This document shows positions 10,888 to 21,444 of a stretch of 64,000 nt of DNA, piece after piece. The notes under the pieces are model-generated. The model searched no databases and had not been told where the DNA came from. It saw only the letters and a list, made by a program, of their open reading frames with translations. The stretch covers positions 124,001 through 188,000 of the forward strand of contig CATKHK010000017.1 in NCBI GenBank assembly GCA_949751835.1, read 5' to 3'. Position numbers and translations under genes: made by a program. Positions within the stretch are counted from its first letter, which is position 1, and each line of letters starts with the position of its first letter. The DNA is from Blepharisma japonicum. Lineage: Eukaryota; Ciliophora; Heterotrichea; Heterotrichida; Blepharismidae.

Positions 10888-11664
10888 ATGGATGGACAAA
10901 TAAAAACTTCTTTTAGATTTTCTTGGAACAAGCCATGCAAGCGAATATTTGTGTCGGGGACATTTAACAACTTTCAGTTAGACATGCTATCAGGTGATAG
11001 CGAAAAATTTCTAAACGCTATGGTCCAGCCTGGTCGAATTTATTATAGATTTAAAGTTGATGGGATTTATCAAGTTGACATCACTAAACCTACCACAACT
11101 TATGAAAAAGCCTTATATAATTATGCAGATATAGAAGCACCTAAGTTTAAAATCAATTCTAAACTTAAAGAAGTGTTAGAGTCTCCAGAAAGAAACAGTA
11201 AAATTAGCACATGCAAGTCAAGCACTTTAAATTCATTAAATCCTTCACCGTTTCGAGTTAGACCTTTAAGCTTATTTCGAAATATGATTGCACTGAAAAG
11301 TATAATAAAAATTCAAGCTTGAATACGCTCTGTTTTTGAGAGAATGAGATACAAACGTTATCTTAAACATTTAGATATTTGGAAAAACAGAAATAATGTA
11401 AGCATTGAGACTGTAAGAGAATCAAATGAAGGATATGAAAAACTAAAAAAAAAAATCGAAATACTAACAGAAGAAAATAAGCAGCTAAAAAGAGATTACA
11501 GATTATATCAAATTCAAACACAAACGTGCAAGCCTGCATTGAAAAAGCTTGATATTTATAAAACAACCAGAAATTTCAAAACAGGATCGTTTTTGAGAGT
11601 TAATACAAGAGATGGAGGAAGGTTAACCAATAGTGTGTCACCATTGAAGAGTAAGATTTATTAA
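10888..11664 (+). CDS. AMPK-beta-type carbohydrate-binding module plus IQ motif protein
   Basis: The 258-aa protein opens with FRFSWNKPCKRIFVSGTFNN and later YYRFKVDG, the pattern of the AMPK-beta/CBM48 glycogen-binding fold. A basic IQ-like helix follows (IIKIQAWIRSVFERMRYKR, about 135-155), a probable calmodulin-binding site. A short coiled coil (about 175-205) and a basic tail complete it. One Trp in the IQ helix is encoded by TGA. The first in-frame ATG was chosen; the frame is open for another 15 codons upstream without an ATG. The combination suggests a calmodulin-regulated adaptor, but the function is inferred. Confidence 0.75.
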
Positions 11665-11915
11665 ATAATAAAATGCCGAATTTATTAAAAATTAAACTGA
11701 AATGTATTGAAAGGCAATCATCTACTTTATTGAAATTTTAAAGTTTGAATATTACTTTATATATTCTTTTCATAATAAATTTTGAATAAAAATTTGTTTG
11801 CTATTTTATTTTGAGACATATTACTGAATGCTCCTATTTATGATAAAAATATTGTAATTTTGGTAGCATTTTCCTTATGATAATTAGTTTAAAATAGAAT
11901 AATGATGTTGAATTT

Positions 11916-12626
11916 ATGCGGCTCCATATTATAATGCAAAAATCTAAGAAATCTAAGAGCTGCGGCTGTTTCAGGGTTTTATTTAAGTCTAAAAAGAAAA
12001 ATAATGCAGAAGAATATAGCTCAAACAAGAGAAAATCCCCAATTCAATCATCAGCTAATAACCTTCAAAATTCTTCGAATCATCTTGCTGACTTACCCGC
12101 AGATCGAAAAGTTAAAACTGATACAAATTTTTACAAGCCCCAAAAGAGCGTACCTAATGAAAGAAATTATCCTTTATATCAAACATATTATAAATCAACT
12201 ATAGTATCAAATCACTCATATGGAAATACATCTTTCCAGAGAGCACAATCAATTCCTGCAAAAGATAAACCTCCAAGTATTAATCCTGAGCCTAGGCCGG
12301 ATTCCCAAGACTCAAATCAGCATTTTTTAGTAAATACGTGAAAACAGTCAACTCCACCTTTTCATGACATAAGCGGAATTGGCTTCAACAATTTCCAGCA
12401 AATTTCTCCAAGGCCATATAGCCAAAATAACGTACCTAATCTTTTTGATACTCAAAAACTAAAAAAGAAGCCTTTAGGATCCCTACCGCCTTTAGTCCCT
12501 GCAATGCCTTGGAGATTTAGAAGGAACAATGGGCTTCCTTCTGCAAGAGAGAATAATAAATTTGATAATATATTAGAAGATTTAAAGAGAGAAATTGAAG
12601 AAGAGCCCAGAGTTTTAATTGATTAA
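11916..12626 (+). CDS. Unrecognised basic, low-complexity protein
   Basis: Reads as 236 aa with one TGA as Trp (NTWKQSTP). The N-terminus is very basic with SKSCGCF at about 12-18, a possible lipid-attachment or metal site. The middle is Ser/Asn/Pro/Gln-rich and probably disordered. The C-terminus ends with an acidic helix (ILEDLKREIEEEPR). No family was recognised. An internal Met at residue 7 is an equally possible start. Confidence 0.7.
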
Positions 12627-12706
12627 TAAAATGTAAAGATTATAATTAATATAAATGTACTCATAATTAATAGCCAATTGTGTTCCTAGCCTTTTATTGG
12701 TTTAAT

Positions 12707-13843
12707 TTATTGAATTATACATTTGCATGGATTATCTGTCATTGCTTCATTTTTCTTTTTTGAATTTTTTTCATTGATTCTTTCAATTTCATGTTTTAAT
12801 CTCAAAAAATTAGACTTTAACTGTAAGATTTCATTTGTTTGATTTTTCAACTGATCTATAATATGGCTCGATTCCAAAGATTTATATCCTTTTTTGTCTT
12901 CTAAAAATTCAATAATTTTTTCCAATATCCCAATATTTTCTTGTTTCAAAACTTCTCCATCTCTGCTTTCCATCAGTTTTCTATAAACCTGACTAATCTC
13001 TTCTTTTTTATCATCAATTTGTTCTCTTAGTCTGCTTAATTTTAAAGCTAATTCCATTTCATTTGAATTTTTCAGCTCTATTTGTATGTCTTTACTGTTG
13101 GCTTTTCCTTCTTCTACTCTTTTGACTTCTTCAGAAATTTTTTCGTTCTCAGATTTTTGGTCATTTATAACCTGTTTTAAGCCTTCAGCTTGTTCTTGAT
13201 TTTTACTTATTTGGATTTGGACTTCTTCACTCTGCTCTTTAACTGCTGTAATTTGTAAATCTTTGTCTTTTGATTCTTCGATCATCCTTTCAATCTTTTT
13301 TTCCATTTGAGTTGACTGTAAATCTAGTTTAATATTATTTTGCTTGTAAGTTTCCATAGCATTTTTTATCTCCATTTCTTCTCTCGTTGTATCTTCAAGC
13401 TGTTTTTTGTAGTGTTCTTTTACTTGACGCTTTAGGTCTGACTCAATTTTGGTTTCCTCTGTCGCAATGCTTAGTTTTTGCTTAAGAGCATCAACATCTT
13501 CTCTAAGAATAATAAGTTGGCTATTAAATTGTTCATTTACTTGTGCTTGAAGATTTTTACTACAGCAATTGTTGCAAACTCTTACTAATTCACTGCTTTC
13601 TTCTGGCGATTTTTGCTGTATAGAGCATTTACCACAAACACCTCTAAAACAAACTTGGCAAGTAAGTTTTTGATTAAGACCATATAAAAATAGTTGACCA
13701 CAAATTGAACAAAATTTATCTTTTTTGTAGGCATTTTGATCTGCAAGTTGATCACTGCTAAAAGCAGCACTGCTAGGTCTTGGTTCTTTTTGTAAAAATT
13801 CTGTGTTAATTGCGAACTCTGAATGTCTCCTATCCGTTGTCAT
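12707..13843 (-). CDS. FYVE-related zinc finger plus coiled-coil protein
   Basis: The 378-aa protein has a cysteine cluster near residues 44-95: FCSIC, LTCQVCFRGVCGKCS and VCNNCC. The eight spaced cysteines match the FYVE-like double zinc finger. The basic R(R/K)HHCR motif that binds PI3P is absent, so it resembles the Rab-effector FYVE-related group more than lipid-binding FYVE. From about residue 100 to the end it is continuous coiled coil, ending in a Cys-containing tail (CKCIIQ). A membrane-tethering or scaffold role is plausible but inferred. Confidence 0.75.
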   Translation of the reverse strand: MTTDRRHSEFAINTEFLQKEPRPSSAAFSSDQLADQNAYKKDKFCSICGQLFLYGLNQKLTCQVCFRGVCGKCSIQQKSPEESSELVRVCNNCCSKNLQAQVNEQFNSQLIILREDVDALKQKLSIATEETKIESDLKRQVKEHYKKQLEDTTREEMEIKNAMETYKQNNIKLDLQSTQMEKKIERMIEESKDKDLQITAVKEQSEEVQIQISKNQEQAEGLKQVINDQKSENEKISEEVKRVEEGKANSKDIQIELKNSNEMELALKLSRLREQIDDKKEEISQVYRKLMESRDGEVLKQENIGILEKIIEFLEDKKGYKSLESSHIIDQLKNQTNEILQLKSNFLRLKHEIERINEKNSKKKNEAMTDNPCKCIIQ

Positions 13844-14025
13844 CTTTGAATTATTTATTACAGTCAATGTGAAATAACTTGATAATATAATATTTTATTA
13901 GGATTTATATATATAATATAAAATTACCAATAAAAATTAACGTAAAAATAAATTTAGAAAAGTAAGTGTTCAATTGAAATTAACAATGCAATCAATATTC
14001 AAGATTAGGCAAAAAAATCATTATA

Positions 14026-14256
14026 TTAATTATCAAATTGTATATCTTGATTTTCAAAATTTAACTTCTTTTGAGGAGCATCTGGAATAGTTAGTAATGA
14101 GATAATATTTTCATCAATCTCGCTATACTCTTTAAATCTCAGCCTGTGAAAAATATCTTTAAAAAGCGTTTTCGGAGGTCTTGACGCCAAACTCTGAAGT
14201 CTTTTACTTAGTGCCTTTCTGTGATTTGTATACTCCTCAGCTGCACTAATTTCCAT
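14026..14256 (-). CDS. Small hypothetical protein (76 aa)
   Basis: A 76-aa open frame with ATG start and TAA stop; basic in the middle (RLQSLASRPPKTLFKD) and acidic towards the end. No family was recognised. It is divergent from the PX gene, with only 78 bp between the two start codons, so they may share a promoter. Its coding status rests on codon pattern and placement. Confidence 0.55.
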   Translation of the reverse strand: MEISAAEEYTNHRKALSKRLQSLASRPPKTLFKDIFHRLRFKEYSEIDENIISLLTIPDAPQKKLNFENQDIQFDN

Positions 14257-14334
14257 GATTTAAATATTATATAGCAGTTGAAAAACATTTAAAAGGATCT
14301 GAGGAACAAACTTAAAGTTGCCATAATAAAATAA

Positions 14335-14709
14335 ATGGAAATCAGAATTTCCGCTGCAAAACAATTGTCTGATGAAAAAGGCAAATCCTACACTGCTTAT
14401 TCAGTTATGGTTATTTATAATGAGTGGGAAAATACAGTCGACCACAGATATTCTGAGTTTTTAGAGCTTCACAGAGTCATGAAACTAATGAGAAGAGTGT
14501 TTAATAGTCCACTCCCTCATTTTCCTGGCCAAAAGTTGCTTAAAACGATTTTCCATAACTTATCACAGGAGGATATTGAAAATCGGAGGAGAAACTTGGA
14601 AGATTATATGAGACAATTAATTTTGACTGATTGCGCCCATCATAGCCAATACTTTACAGAGTTTTTGGGAATGCCTCAAAGTATAAAAGAACAATGGATG
14701 TCAGAATAA
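14335..14709 (+). CDS. PX-domain protein (minimal sorting-nexin-like)
   Basis: A 124-aa protein that is almost entirely a PX domain. It shows VDHRYSEFLELHR, LPHFPGQKLL and NRRRNLEDYMRQL, the RYSEF, proline-rich and basic helix motifs of PX. PX domains bind phosphoinositides, mostly PI3P on endosomes. The Arg of HRYSEF and the Arg of the RRR cluster are the expected lipid contacts. No BAR or other domain is attached. Confidence 0.88.
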   Translation: MEIRISAAKQLSDEKGKSYTAYSVMVIYNEWENTVDHRYSEFLELHRVMKLMRRVFNSPLPHFPGQKLLKTIFHNLSQEDIENRRRNLEDYMRQLILTDCAHHSQYFTEFLGMPQSIKEQWMSE

Positions 14710-14924
14710 AACATGATAAATCAAGATTCAAGTTAAATTTTCTTAAAGCGGGTTTTTAAGACAAATTTAGATTAAATATTTGATTTTTCTATATTAAAAC
14801 TTAAATAATATAGCTTAAAAAGGATGCCGAGACTATTGAAATAACCACCGGCAATCAATTAAATGCCTGATTTACAGAAAGAGCAAATTTTTAGCTATAA
14901 CCGTTATGATATGTTAATGTTAAT

Positions 14925-16208
14925 TTAATTTGGCCATGTCAATTCTATTCGTTCATGAAACTCTTCCAAGCAAAATCTTGCTACTTTATATCTCAATTTT
15001 TTAAACCAAATCCAAGATCTTTGATAAACATGGAACACCCTTTGAAATTGCCTTAACTTTTCTAATAAATTCCCAAGATCAGCAAAAGGAATTAATGTAT
15101 TGCTTTTAAAAGCTTGGAAGTTTTCACTGAATTCTTCTGAAGCTTCTAAATCCTTTATTTCTTTATATAACTGCTTTCATTTTGCAAGTAAATCTCTAAG
15201 TTCATCAGCTTTAATGATTGAAATACTTTCAAATCCAGATTTATAAGGTTCTTTCTTTCTGAGCTCCCCGATTAGTCCTCTCTGGCTTTGTAGATGCAAT
15301 AAAGCTTGAATTAAGTCGTCAGTATTACACAAATCAGGCAACAAATGTGAGAAAAAATCTTGCTTTACAAGAATATTGACATAGCTCAATAAATCTCTGC
15401 AATCTTCTTTTCCTTCTTCCCTCAAAAACTTTTTTCCTTTATTTTTTATCATATGACTCATTTTTATAGCTGGTTCTAAATAAGTTTCTAAATCTTTTTC
15501 TACATCACTAAATGATAGTGCAAGTTCTCCCATTTTTTTCAAACTTTTATGCTCTTCATCTTTTGGAAATCTTAGCACTTGCATTTTCAGCATTAGAAAT
15601 TCATTTTTTGTTTTCTCAAATTCTTTTAATTGGCTTATTTCGTTAATTAATAGATTCACAGGGTCTTTGAAATACTAATTGCAGATTACCTTTAAAGATT
15701 GTTCTATGTGCTTTAATAAAGGCAGTGCTAACTCAGCTCGATTTTGTAGCTCAATAATGAAATTCGGAGCTTTTTGTAAAGCTGAGCTTATAATTCTGCA
15801 TTTTGCTTCAATAGCTGAATTAATTGAGACTTCTTGGGCAGAAATATGTGTTAGAGGATGAAAATTGGCATAAATTAATTCTAATCTCTCTTGGATAGTT
15901 GAAATAAAATTTTCACAATATTCAAAGTCAAGAACTTTTGGATATTCCAGTATTATTTCATTCAATATATGTCTGAGTTATCCTTACAATATGTTGTCTA
16001 AAAATTGCTTTTTGGCAAGAAGGTCTGGGCTTTTTTGGAAAATTTCATTGATTTCTATTGTGTAATTGAGAATAATTCGAAGTAAGGAAAAGATACCAAT
16101 AAATCTTTTTTGCATACCTTCTAGAGCGTCAGAGTATTTTGATGACAGTTTTTCTTCAAGCCATGGTATAAAGCTTGATAATGGGATACCAGTGTAGTTG
16201 GCCATCAT
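14925..16208 (-). CDS. Helical protein of unknown function, two introns
   Basis: Three exons separated by two 15-nt introns (15675-15689, 15973-15987) give 417 aa. One Trp (LAKWKQLY) is TGA. The protein is predicted almost wholly alpha-helical and has no recognised domain. The C-terminus ends with an aromatic and basic stretch (YQRSWIWFKKLRYKVARF) reminiscent of an IQ-like or amphipathic helix. Both introns carry A at position 10, and the frame closes exactly, so the gene model is secure although the function is unknown. Confidence 0.8.
15675..15689 (-). other. 15-nt intron
   Basis: GTAATCTGCAATTAG on the minus strand, A at position 10; removal joins QSLK to YFKD. Confidence 0.92.
15973..15987 (-). 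other. 15-nt intron
   Basis: GTAAGGATAACTCAG on the minus strand, A at position 10; removal joins LDNI to LHILNE through a split Leu codon. Confidence 0.92.
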
Positions 16209-16410
16209 ATTGAAAAGTTTTATTAAAAGAGGAAGTGTGAGATCTATTTATAATTATTGAAACGATATATCATTTTAATAACAATAATTTTATATTTCAT
16301 AACGTATAATTTACTTTGAAAATTGGATTTGTCTTGTTTTTGAATCAGGCACAAATATAATAAAATTAATTATCATTATTTGCTAAAATTATATTCAAAA
16401 ATATTTTAGC

Positions 16411-17157
16411 TTAGCTTTCCTCTCCTTCAGATTGCCAAAGCTGCAAATTGTCTTTTATAAGCTGCAGAATAGAGGTTGAATCCTTATACTCCTTTTCATC
16501 CGTCAAGTTGTCTAAGTCTCTGATTGCTTCATCAAATGCTTTTGAAGTCATCGCACATGCTTCCTGTGGCCTTTGAAGTATTTCATAATGGAAAACTGAA
16601 TAATTCAAAATAAGCCCCAATCTTGTAGAATTCGTCGACGGCAAATGCTCTTCCGCAGCTTTTAACGCTTGCTCGTAGCTTTCTGATGCCCCTTTTGCGC
16701 TTTCATCTCTAGCTTGTCCAGTCGTAAATTCACATATATATCTATAATAATCTCCTTTCATTTTCAAATAAAATACTCTAGACTCATCATCCCCACTTGT
16801 CGGAAGCAAATCTGTATCAATAAGTCTAAGAATTTCACCACAAAAGTTTCTAAGCTCATTTTCTACCCTAACTTTATAGTCACAAGCTCTTTGTTTATTT
16901 TCTTCATTATTCCTTCTTCCTTCTTTTTCTTCAATTGAATGCAGAATCCTCCACGATGTCCTTCTATTTCCGACAAGACTTTTATAAGCCGCTGACAATA
17001 AATTTCTCTCTTCCAGTGAAAGTGCGGTCCTTTCTTTTTTGACGAACTCCCTCATAAAACTTACCAATTCTTCATATCTTTCTGCATGCTCTGCTAATTT
17101 CGCCAGATGCATCAGTTCACTTCTTGAGAGACTCGAAATATCATCAATTTTCCCCAT
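16411..17157 (-). CDS. 14-3-3 protein
   Basis: The 248-aa length and motifs match 14-3-3: LAKLAEHAERYEE near the N-terminus, NLLSAAYKSLVGNRR with the phosphate-binding Arg, GDYYRYICEF with the Arg-Tyr pocket residues, and LGLILNYSVFHYEI. These dimeric adaptors bind phosphoserine/threonine proteins in the cytosol. The C-terminal tail ends in acidic residues as usual. No introns and no TGA codons are used. Confidence 0.96.
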   Translation of the reverse strand: MGKIDDISSLSRSELMHLAKLAEHAERYEELVSFMREFVKKERTALSLEERNLLSAAYKSLVGNRRTSWRILHSIEEKEGRRNNEENKQRACDYKVRVENELRNFCGEILRLIDTDLLPTSGDDESRVFYLKMKGDYYRYICEFTTGQARDESAKGASESYEQALKAAEEHLPSTNSTRLGLILNYSVFHYEILQRPQEACAMTSKAFDEAIRDLDNLTDEKEYKDSTSILQLIKDNLQLWQSEGEES

Positions 17158-17182
17158 TATTTAAATATAAGAAAATAATTAA

Positions 17183-18238
17183 ATGGAGGAAAAAGAAGAG
17201 AAAAGTAAACAAAATGTTCAAATTTTTCGATTTGAAGAAGACCCTGTAACTAAGCTGATTTTAGAGACTTTAAAAGTAAAACCTGTGAATTCTGAGTATT
17301 ATGCAGTTTTAAAACGAGTAAAACCAGGCGAAAAATTCAGCAAGAAAAACAAAATAATGACACAAGAAGATTTAGAAACTGCTGGAGAAAGATCAAAGAA
17401 TTATTTAAGCGAAGTAGGATTTCTATACGGAAGATTGCATACAAGAGATGGAAGTAAAGAGCCTCTAAGAGAAAAAACAAGAATTAGAGCTCCTGGGCCG
17501 GTAATTGATAATTCATTAACTGAAATTCCATTAGTTACATTTAAAGACAGATATGTGCCTAAACCACCAGACGGCTTCCAAAAAGTAAATACATCACGAG
17601 CCAAAACTACTCACCAAACTCACAGGACTCTAACAACTCGTCCACAAACCAAAGAATCTCACAGCCAAATCCAAGCAAAAGAATATTTGCAGTATTTAAC
17701 TGCTGTAAATCCAGGCGAAAAAGATTACATTAAATCTGTAATTTCCAGTCAAATGAAATCATATAAGCAAGAGCTATTCGGACAAATTTCTAACGAAATC
17801 CAAAGATTAGACAGTCGAGGAATTTTATCAAGAGAAATGAACCAAGCTAGAGTACTGACCATGATCAATGTAAAAATTAGAAATAAAATGAAAACAAGCT
17901 TAAAACCAATTGTAAGAAAAGCTAAATACAATTTGGCGACTGAAAAAGTCAGAGATTGAAATAACTCTCCAAATAAAGAAGATAACGATGAAGATGAAGA
18001 AGAACAAGATGAAATGAGAAAGGCAAAGTCTCTGCAAAAGATTGAATCCGTAGTCGCAAAAAGAATTGTAAGGAATAATCGAAGGGAAGCAATTTTGAGG
18101 GAAAAAGAAGAAGATAAAGAAAACCCGTTTTGGATTGAAGATTTAAACAAAAGTGTAGTAACTGCTATGGATAAGTGTAGGCCGGATGCAAGAATTACCG
18201 ATCTGCCTGTTTTTAAACTTAGTAAGTCGTTTTTATAA
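17183..18238 (+). CDS. Unrecognised basic protein (351 aa)
   Basis: The frame continues through one TGA (EKVRDWNNSPN) to TAA. The protein is rich in Lys, Arg, Glu and Thr, with a central disordered stretch and an acidic insert (about 260-275). A conserved-looking block ends in WIEDLNKSVVTAMDKCRPDA. No family was recognised. It starts 25 bp from the divergent 14-3-3 start, and its stop is 1 nt before the next gene's ATG. Confidence 0.75.
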
Positions 18239-18239
18239 T

Positions 18240-19499
18240 ATGGAAGATTTGAGTGATAGCAGGATTGAAAAAGAAATTGAAAAAATTAAATCTGCACTAA
18301 AAGAAATAAATCCAAATAGTTTCATGGATTTAGGGATGACTGATTCTCTAAATTGTATAGGGGATTTGACAGAAATGCATAAAACGGGGTCAAATTTTAA
18401 TTCCACTGCAAAAATTACAGAATTTCAGAGAACAAGTGATCAATGAGACTTAAATCTGCTTCTTGAAGCTGAGAGGGAGAAAATCTCGGTTCTTGAACAA
18501 AAATTAGCAAATAAAGAGAAATTATTAGAAGGTTTAGAATCTTTGCACAGTGACCTATATTTGACAATTGAAGAATTACAAGAAAAAGAAGTAAAACATT
18601 TAAAAGAAGCTAAACAATTCAAATTAAAATATGAAACTACAGAATTAGAATTGGCTAAGTCCAAAGAAACAATTAAAATTAGAAACAGCCAAATTTCAAA
18701 ATTAAAGGAAATTATTGAACATAAAATTTGCGAATTTACAAAAAAAGAGTGTGAGAAGTGTGTTGCAGGTGGAAATAAGAAACAAAAATTGCTATTGAAA
18801 ATTCAAGAAAAAGAAGAAATTATTCAGGCTTTTGTAATTGATAATTAGGATATACAAAATTTAGAATTGAAGCAAGAAAATGAAGAATTGAAAAATGATC
18901 TCAATATATTTAAAGAAAAATGCAGCAAACTGCAAGAAGAGCTCAATAAGGCTAACGCTACGATTATTGAGATTTCAGATCAAAGAGATTCGCAATCTCA
19001 CTCAAAGAAAAATAGCTTAAAAACTGATGATTTCAAAAATTATGAATTAGATTCAATCCCAGAAATAAAAGAACTGCAAAATCAGTTAAGAAGTCTCGAA
19101 GAGAAAATTAATATTTCAGAGACACAGAAAATTGATATTTATGAGAATCAAGAGCTTTATACAATTTTAGGGGTTTGCAATGAAAAAGCAGCAATAAAAA
19201 GAGTCTTGTATTTAAAAAATCATTATGAAAAGAGTAAAAAGTATTGTAAACTTTACAAAACAATCGTCAATATTTTACAAAAATATCCAGAAATAAACAC
19301 GCAAAAAGAAATATCGTGTAAATCTGCATGGACATTATTAGAGAGAATAATAGATGAATTTATCATTTTAAAAACAAGCAGAGATTCAGGTATTTTGAGT
19401 AGGCTGTGCGAAATTTTTAATTTAAAATCGGCAGCATTTTTAATAGATTATGCAGAGAGAATCAAACTCCAACTGGAGCGTCAAAATAAACAATTTTAA
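18240..19499 (+). CDS. Coiled-coil protein (414 aa), one intron
   Basis: ATG follows the preceding stop after one nucleotide. One TGA Trp occurs (TSDQWDLNLL), and a 15-nt intron (18834-18848) is needed to join IIQAF to DIQNLE. The N-terminus is acidic; residues about 75-300 are heptad coiled coil. The C-terminal 120 residues look globular and helical. A CEKC pair lies near the middle. No family was recognised; a cytoskeletal or basal-body scaffold is only a guess. Confidence 0.8.
18834..18848 (+). other. 15-nt intron
   Basis: GTAATTGATAATTAG, A at position 10, in the coiled-coil gene. Confidence 0.9.
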
Positions 19500-19821
19500 T
19501 TAAAAATTAATTTAAAAATCTTTTTAGTTCAACAATAAATTTATGGTATAATAAATACTTATCTTAGTTAAGAAATTATCCTTACCAATTGCAATTAGAA
19601 TTAAAAAATCATGAAAATCTGAGCATTTCTGAAACCACTATATAAATTAAATGTTATAATTGATATTAATTATAACTTATAAAAAGATTCCAAAATATGA
19701 TTTTCTTTTAAAAATTAATCTAAGCTCTAAATACGAATAAAAAGCAGCTAAATATCTCTCAACCAATTTTGAATTGATAAATTAGCAAATTGAAATTATT
19801 TCATATTTAATAAAGCGGGAA
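19500..19821. other. AT-rich intergenic region
   Basis: Spacer before the importin-alpha-like gene; nothing else was seen. Confidence 0.55.
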
Positions 19822-21444
19822 ATGGACGTAGCTTCTATGCAATCAAGATTTGAAGAAAGGATCTTTGGATTCCAACAAGTTGCCGGTGCTGAACTACTCA
19901 AGAAAAAACAAGAAAGTTATGCAGTTGAGCTAAGAAAGAAAATTCGGTCCCAAAACACTACAAAGCGAAGGGCGGTAGTAAGTGGGCATTCATTTCTTCT
20001 TCACTATAGTGAAAAAGAAAATGTGTCAGTGGGCAATCTTCCTTTTCATCTGATAAAAATGAACCCAGAGCTTGCTTCTCCAGATGTCAACCCAATTGAC
20101 AAGCTCAGAATTATCCGAGAAATTATGGTTGAAGATACCGATCGAAATGTTTTGGACCAAGGCTTAGAAGTCTTAGCTGGTGTATTAAATATTGAATCAG
20201 ACACCCCGTTTAGTACAATTGTGTATCTCGGATTTATCCCAATACTCCAAAGACTAATGGATTATAAATACCCTACCCCTATAGTACTAAATGCAACAAT
20301 GTGTTTAGCAAATATATGCAATGGCCCTCACGAATATGCATCACACGTGTTTAAATTAGATGGACTTCACAGTTTCCTTCGAATAATATCTCCTCGAAAT
20401 ATCCAACCTACAATTATGGCTATTAGAGGATTAGCTAATCTCTGTGGAGACTGTTATGAATTCTCGATAGCCATAATTGAATCAAACTTAATTAATCAGC
20501 TTTCCCAATTACTTGAGAATTGCAGAGATGACAATTTAGAGTTGATGGCAGTGATTTCCCATCTTTTGAGGAATATCACACAAAATGCTGACGACATTTC
20601 AATAGAGCAGATTGATAAAATAGTGCAATGGATTGGGAAATTAATTATTTTTCAAGACCCTGAAATTAAAGATGACTGTTTAAAGGCGTTAAGAAATATT
20701 TCAAAATGTGAGGATAATAATAAAATTGAACTCATTTTAGAAAACAACTTAGGAGACTTTTGTGTGCAAAGCTTAGGAAATTATGAAGAAAATTTATTAA
20801 AAAATGCCACAAAAATTATAGCGAACTTTTTCGCTTTAGATATTGAGATTACTCAGCAGCTTTTAGATTGTGGCGTTCTGGATAAGTTATTGCTTCTAAT
20901 AAACCATCCTAATTCTGAAATAAGAAGATCGGTTTATTTAGCTCTTTCTAATATATTATGTGGAACAAAAGATCAGAAAATTAAATACTTAGATCATGAA
21001 ATTGCAGCTGTTTCAATGAAAGGCTTAGAAGATACAGATGCAAATGTTAAGCTTGAGTGCTCAACGATGCTAAAGAACTTTATAAGTACTTCAGAATATG
21101 GGCTTACACTAAAATTGATCGAGCTTCGAATATTCAATTATTTAAAAAATGCTTTGGATACTGATATTGAGGCAGATTTTTTAAATAATATTTTATCTAT
21201 CTGTGATGGCTTATTGGAAGCTGGGAAACTTGAACAATACAGAATTCGAGATGTATCTAATCAAGTAGCTTTAATATTTGAAGAGTCTGGGTGTCTTGAT
21301 ATACTTGAAAATATTATTGGGAATATGGAAGTTGGAGATATTTTCCAATATGCTCAACAAATTCATGAAGAGTATTTTGGTCAATCATTTGAATCCACAG
21401 ACACAAAAATCTATGAAGTTCCAGCAATATTTGAATTTAGTTAA
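19822..21444 (+). CDS. Importin-alpha-like armadillo-repeat protein
   Basis: 540 aa with about eight to ten ARM-type helical repeats (for example NATMCLANICNG, AIRGLANLCGD, ALSNILCGT). The N-terminus has a basic cluster (LLKKKQESYAVELRKKIRSQ, then KRR) resembling the importin-beta-binding domain. Importin-alpha bridges classical nuclear localisation signals to importin-beta. The ARM Trp-Asn ladder of canonical importin-alpha is poorly kept: Asn is seen in several repeats, Trp is scarce. It is a divergent member and may have specialised cargo; ciliates often have several importin-alphas for their two nuclei. Confidence 0.8.
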   Translation: MDVASMQSRFEERIFGFQQVAGAELLKKKQESYAVELRKKIRSQNTTKRRAVVSGHSFLLHYSEKENVSVGNLPFHLIKMNPELASPDVNPIDKLRIIREIMVEDTDRNVLDQGLEVLAGVLNIESDTPFSTIVYLGFIPILQRLMDYKYPTPIVLNATMCLANICNGPHEYASHVFKLDGLHSFLRIISPRNIQPTIMAIRGLANLCGDCYEFSIAIIESNLINQLSQLLENCRDDNLELMAVISHLLRNITQNADDISIEQIDKIVQWIGKLIIFQDPEIKDDCLKALRNISKCEDNNKIELILENNLGDFCVQSLGNYEENLLKNATKIIANFFALDIEITQQLLDCGVLDKLLLLINHPNSEIRRSVYLALSNILCGTKDQKIKYLDHEIAAVSMKGLEDTDANVKLECSTMLKNFISTSEYGLTLKLIELRIFNYLKNALDTDIEADFLNNILSICDGLLEAGKLEQYRIRDVSNQVALIFEESGCLDILENIIGNMEVGDIFQYAQQIHEEYFGQSFESTDTKIYEVPAIFEFS

